A stretch of DNA of 64,000 bases from an uncultured Coriobacteriaceae bacterium (GTDB lineage Bacteria; Actinomycetota; Coriobacteriia; Coriobacteriales; Atopobiaceae), in NCBI GenBank assembly GCA_902780305.1, contig CACZFB010000011.1, positions 62,001-126,000 on the forward strand, written 5' to 3'. Shown here one piece after another: positions 61,392-64,000 of this stretch. The translations under genes and the position numbers were made by a program. The number at the start of each line of letters is the position of its first letter. The first letter of the stretch is position 1. The notes beneath the pieces were generated by a model that was given only the letters and a program-made list of their open reading frames with translations, was not told where the DNA came from and ran no database searches.

Positions 61392-62828
61392 ATGCAAGAC
61401 ATAGAGCAAATGGTTAAGGAAGCCCAGGCGTTTGTGGAGGACGTGTGGGAGGACGTCGTTGCCGACATCGATTATCTGGTGCAGGTGGACAGCGTAGAGG
61501 ACAAGGGGCGCGCGGCAGATGGCATGCCCTTTGGTCCGGGCCCTCACGAGGCGCTTACGCGGGCGCTTGCGGTGGCCGACCGGTTGGGGCTTGCCACGAC
61601 TGACCACGAGGGCTACATCGGCTTTGGCGACCTCGTCGGCAAGGCGAGCCGCTATGTGGCGACCGTCGCCCATGCGGACATTGTTCCGGTGGGCGAGGGC
61701 TGGGATACCGACCCGTTGCGCGTCACGCGCCGGGATGGATACCTGCTTGGCCGTGGCGTGCTCGATGACAAGGGACCGTTGGTCCTCTCGCTGTATGCCG
61801 CGCACTTCTTCGTTCGCCGGCAGGCAGCCATGGGAGAACGGCTCCCGCTTACCCTGCGCTGCATCGTGGGCTGCAACGAGGAGACGGGCATGGAGGACGT
61901 GGAGCACTACCTGCGTCACTACCCGCAGCCAGAGTTCTGCTTTACGCCCGATGCATGCTTCCCGCTCATCTGCGGTGAGAAGGGCCATGCCACGGCACGG
62001 GTGTGCTCTGCACCGGTTCAGGCGAGCGAGGCACGCGTGGTGAGACTGGAGGGCGGTACGGTCTCCAACGCCGTTGCTGGCCAGGCCAGCGCGCTGGTAC
62101 GCTGCGTGACTCCGCCTTCGCCTTGCGATGGCATAACCGTGGAGACGGTTGAGGAGGGACGCCTGTATCGCCTGCACGCGCAAGGAGTCGGCGGGCATGC
62201 GTCAACGCCCGAGGGAACGCAAAACGCCATTGGCATGCTCGTTCGGTACGTTTTGGAGCGTGGCCTGTGCGATGCCGAGGAGCGTGCGTTCCTCGAGTTC
62301 GAGCGAGACCTGCTTTCGGACGCCTACGGGGCCGGGATTGGCTTGGCCACGCGTGACGAGGCGTTTGGCCGCCTTACGTGCGTGGGCGGTACCGTATGCA
62401 CGGAGGAACGCGACGGGTGGCTGCGCATGTACCAGACCATAGACATGCGCTATCCCACGAGTGTTACAGGCGACGAGTTGCGAGCGCGTGTGGAAACGCT
62501 GGCCAAGGGGCATGGGTGTAGGATGGTGGATTGGGACGACGCTGCGCCCTTCTACCAGTCACCCGACGATGCGGAGGTGCGCGCGCTGGTGGATACGTAC
62601 AACCTCGTGCGGGGATGCGACGAGGGACCCATAACCATTGGCGGCGGAACGTATGCCCGGCACTTTGCCAAGGCCGTGGCGTTTGGCCCCGACGATCCCT
62701 CGTGTCCCGCACCCGGCTGGGTGGGGCAGGAGCACGGGCCAAACGAGGGCGTCTCGGAGGCGGAGCTCAGGCGTGCCCTGGTTATCTACATCGTTGGGAT
62801 TGCTCGGCTGATGGACATACTTGCGTGA
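61392..62828 (+). CDS. M20 family dipeptidase (PepV-like)
   Basis: 478 aa. Zinc-site residues: HAD (94-96) in TVAHADIVPVGEGWDTDP, Asp125-126 in RGVLDDKGPL, Glu163-164 in CNEETGMED, and a C-terminal His in YARHFAKAVAFGP. Cytoplasmic aminodipeptidase. ATG 61392 with GGAGG 6 nt upstream is preferred to ATG 61319, 24 codons earlier. Confidence 0.9.
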   Translation: MQDIEQMVKEAQAFVEDVWEDVVADIDYLVQVDSVEDKGRAADGMPFGPGPHEALTRALAVADRLGLATTDHEGYIGFGDLVGKASRYVATVAHADIVPVGEGWDTDPLRVTRRDGYLLGRGVLDDKGPLVLSLYAAHFFVRRQAAMGERLPLTLRCIVGCNEETGMEDVEHYLRHYPQPEFCFTPDACFPLICGEKGHATARVCSAPVQASEARVVRLEGGTVSNAVAGQASALVRCVTPPSPCDGITVETVEEGRLYRLHAQGVGGHASTPEGTQNAIGMLVRYVLERGLCDAEERAFLEFERDLLSDAYGAGIGLATRDEAFGRLTCVGGTVCTEERDGWLRMYQTIDMRYPTSVTGDELRARVETLAKGHGCRMVDWDDAAPFYQSPDDAEVRALVDTYNLVRGCDEGPITIGGGTYARHFAKAVAFGPDDPSCPAPGWVGQEHGPNEGVSEAELRRALVIYIVGIARLMDILA

Positions 62829-62880
62829 TGCTGCTCGGCTGCGGTAGGCGGTGTCCGCTTGGGAAGCCAGGCACATGACC

Positions 62881-64000
62881 TCACACGTCGGGCTCGTGCT
62901 CGATGGACTGGCGCATGCAGCGAATCACGTCGTCTCCGGTAAGCATCTCGAGGATGCGCAGGAGCTCCTTGGCGACGGGGAACACCTCCGCGTCCACCGA
63001 TGCCGCGGCACACTCGTACAGGGCGTACGACGTGGTCTCGGTAGGTGCCAGAGGAATGTGGTGGCGCCGCAACGTCTGCTCGATCTTTTGCTCGTCCATG
63101 TCCAGGTCGAACGGCACGCCCTGGGCAACGAGCATCTGGCACTCCGTTGCGATGAGCGGCGTGAGCGGGGCAAACGTGTTCGCGCTTTGCAGGTAGCAGG
63201 CCAAGCACGCCTCGTACTCGTCGAGCAGGAACTGGATGCCGGCCATGCGGTAGTAGGCCATGCCGATGGCCTGTGGCGTATGACTGACCTCCAGCAGGCT
63301 GATGAGCTGGTTAGCGGCGCCGTCGAGGTCTCCCGAGCGCTCGAGGCACGCCACCACGCCCAGATGCGCGACGGGGGAGAGCGGGGCAACCGTGAGGGCA
63401 CGTCGTGCGTGTTCGCAAGCGACCTCCAAGAGGCTCGGGGAAGGCTCTTGGGAGCCAACGATGAGCGCTGAGGCAAACAGGTGGGCGACCACGTACACAT
63501 CGGGCACCAACACGACGCTTCGCCCGTCCGCATGGTTCATGCGGTTGTAGAGGCAACGCTCGGCGAAGCTGTCGAAACTGCGACAGGCAATCACCTTGGT
63601 GTCGTCGTACCACCCGCTGCGATCGATGCGCCCGAGCTCGTCCTGCAACAGCTTGAGCGCCTCCGGATGCCGTCCGCTTTGGGCAAGGCGCTGCGCACGC
63701 GTAACCGCGCGGCTCAGCGCGTCGCCATGCATGAGCTCGTCTCGAACCGCCTCGTCGTCGTTGGGGTCCACCTTGCCCTCCACGATCTTCTCGACCAGGC
63801 GTTCGGTGGCGTCGAGCACGGTAAGGTCCGACGTCTCGTGCGCCACGTCCAGTATGGCGCGTACGCTGCGCTCTGCGGAGTTTGGCTGCTTCGAGTCCTG
63901 GAGCATGCCGAGGATGCGGTCGGCGGCGATCGAGCGAGGGAGCTCCTCGTGGATCACGAGGTCGGAGACGCGGTTGGCGCCGAGCATGAGCGTGGCGCCG
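62881..64000 (-). CDS. TPR-like helical protein, incomplete at the right edge
   Basis: About 372 codons visible, open to the last base (…GATLMLGANRVSDLVI), so the start lies beyond the window. All-helical with TPR-like spacing (AQRLAQSGRHPEALKLLQDE, VAHLGVVACLERSGDLDGAA, AGIQFLLDEYEACLACYLQS). No other domain recognised. Probably a protein-interaction scaffold; function unknown. Confidence 0.75.
   Translation of the reverse strand, partial: GATLMLGANRVSDLVIHEELPRSIAADRILGMLQDSKQPNSAERSVRAILDVAHETSDLTVLDATERLVEKIVEGKVDPNDDEAVRDELMHGDALSRAVTRAQRLAQSGRHPEALKLLQDELGRIDRSGWYDDTKVIACRSFDSFAERCLYNRMNHADGRSVVLVPDVYVVAHLFASALIVGSQEPSPSLLEVACEHARRALTVAPLSPVAHLGVVACLERSGDLDGAANQLISLLEVSHTPQAIGMAYYRMAGIQFLLDEYEACLACYLQSANTFAPLTPLIATECQMLVAQGVPFDLDMDEQKIEQTLRRHHIPLAPTETTSYALYECAAASVDAEVFPVAKELLRILEMLTGDDVIRCMRQSIEHEPDV

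Overview
The window is high-GC (roughly 60-65% by eye), gene-dense bacterial chromosome. It most resembles an anaerobic actinobacterium of the class Coriobacteriia (Olsenella/Collinsella/Atopobium-like). The evidence is a complete six-gene Rnf ferredoxin:NAD oxidoreductase operon, an LTA-synthase-type sulfatase, Gram-positive lipoproteins, short 3-phosphoglycerate dehydrogenases, and hairpin repeat families of the kind seen in that class. The genus is an inference.

Layout. 0-6.5 kb (mostly minus strand): 5' part of murE, a C39-like protein, a MATE transporter fused to an ATPase-like domain, PgeF, a glutaminase-less asparagine synthetase, a DUF4349 lipoprotein and a YaiI protein. 6.6-10.5 kb: HIRAN protein, PLD-helicase-DUF3427 protein and a convergent Nudix hydrolase. 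10.6-13.2 kb: STAS-kinase fusion and a frameshifted acyltransferase. 13.8-18.1 kb: possible defence locus (nuclease-helicase with HTH, overlapping methyltransferase; divergently a small membrane protein and a NERD nuclease). 18.1-22.5 kb: decayed genes (Uma2, AAA/PD-DExK, ADP-ribosylglycohydrolase and AAA ATPase remnants) around a CoiA-like protein and a GNAT-UPF0158 fusion. 22.6-26 kb: an unknown protein, RpiB-like isomerase, tyrosine phosphatase and proA. 26-31.2 kb: rnfCDGEAB. 31.2-44.3 kb: tandem small paralogues, PASTA-like lipoprotein, aquaporin, VanX-type dipeptidase, HAD phosphatase, a 985-aa propeller/sensor/MFS fusion, metallophosphoesterase, CmpB-type permease, VOC protein, PAP2 phosphatase, lipoprotein and alpha/beta hydrolase. 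44.5-50.5 kb: orphan Nif11-type peptide precursor, tRNA-Val, a conserved PD-DExK-like protein, and the VTC / DUF4956 / Cthe_2159 surface operon. 50.5-64 kb: alanine dehydrogenase, zinc-ribbon CPBP protease, LTA-synthase-like enzyme, two adjacent broken serA paralogues, DUF4012 protein, cold-shock protein, HAD phosphatase, M20 dipeptidase, and an incomplete TPR-like protein at the right edge.

Four dispersed palindromic repeat families lie mostly between genes: (a) tandem GGGGACAGTCCCC units, (b) ATCAAAGGGGGT/ACCCCCATTGAT hairpins, (c) AAGTGGTGTACCACTT plus GATGTACC units, (d) GAGAAAAGGGG/CCCCTTTTCTC hairpins. The strongest leads are the orphan Nif11 peptide, the helicase/methyltransferase/NERD locus, the two serA copies broken at the same boundary, and several unusual fusions (MATE-ATPase, STAS-kinase, propeller-sensor-MFS, GNAT-UPF0158).
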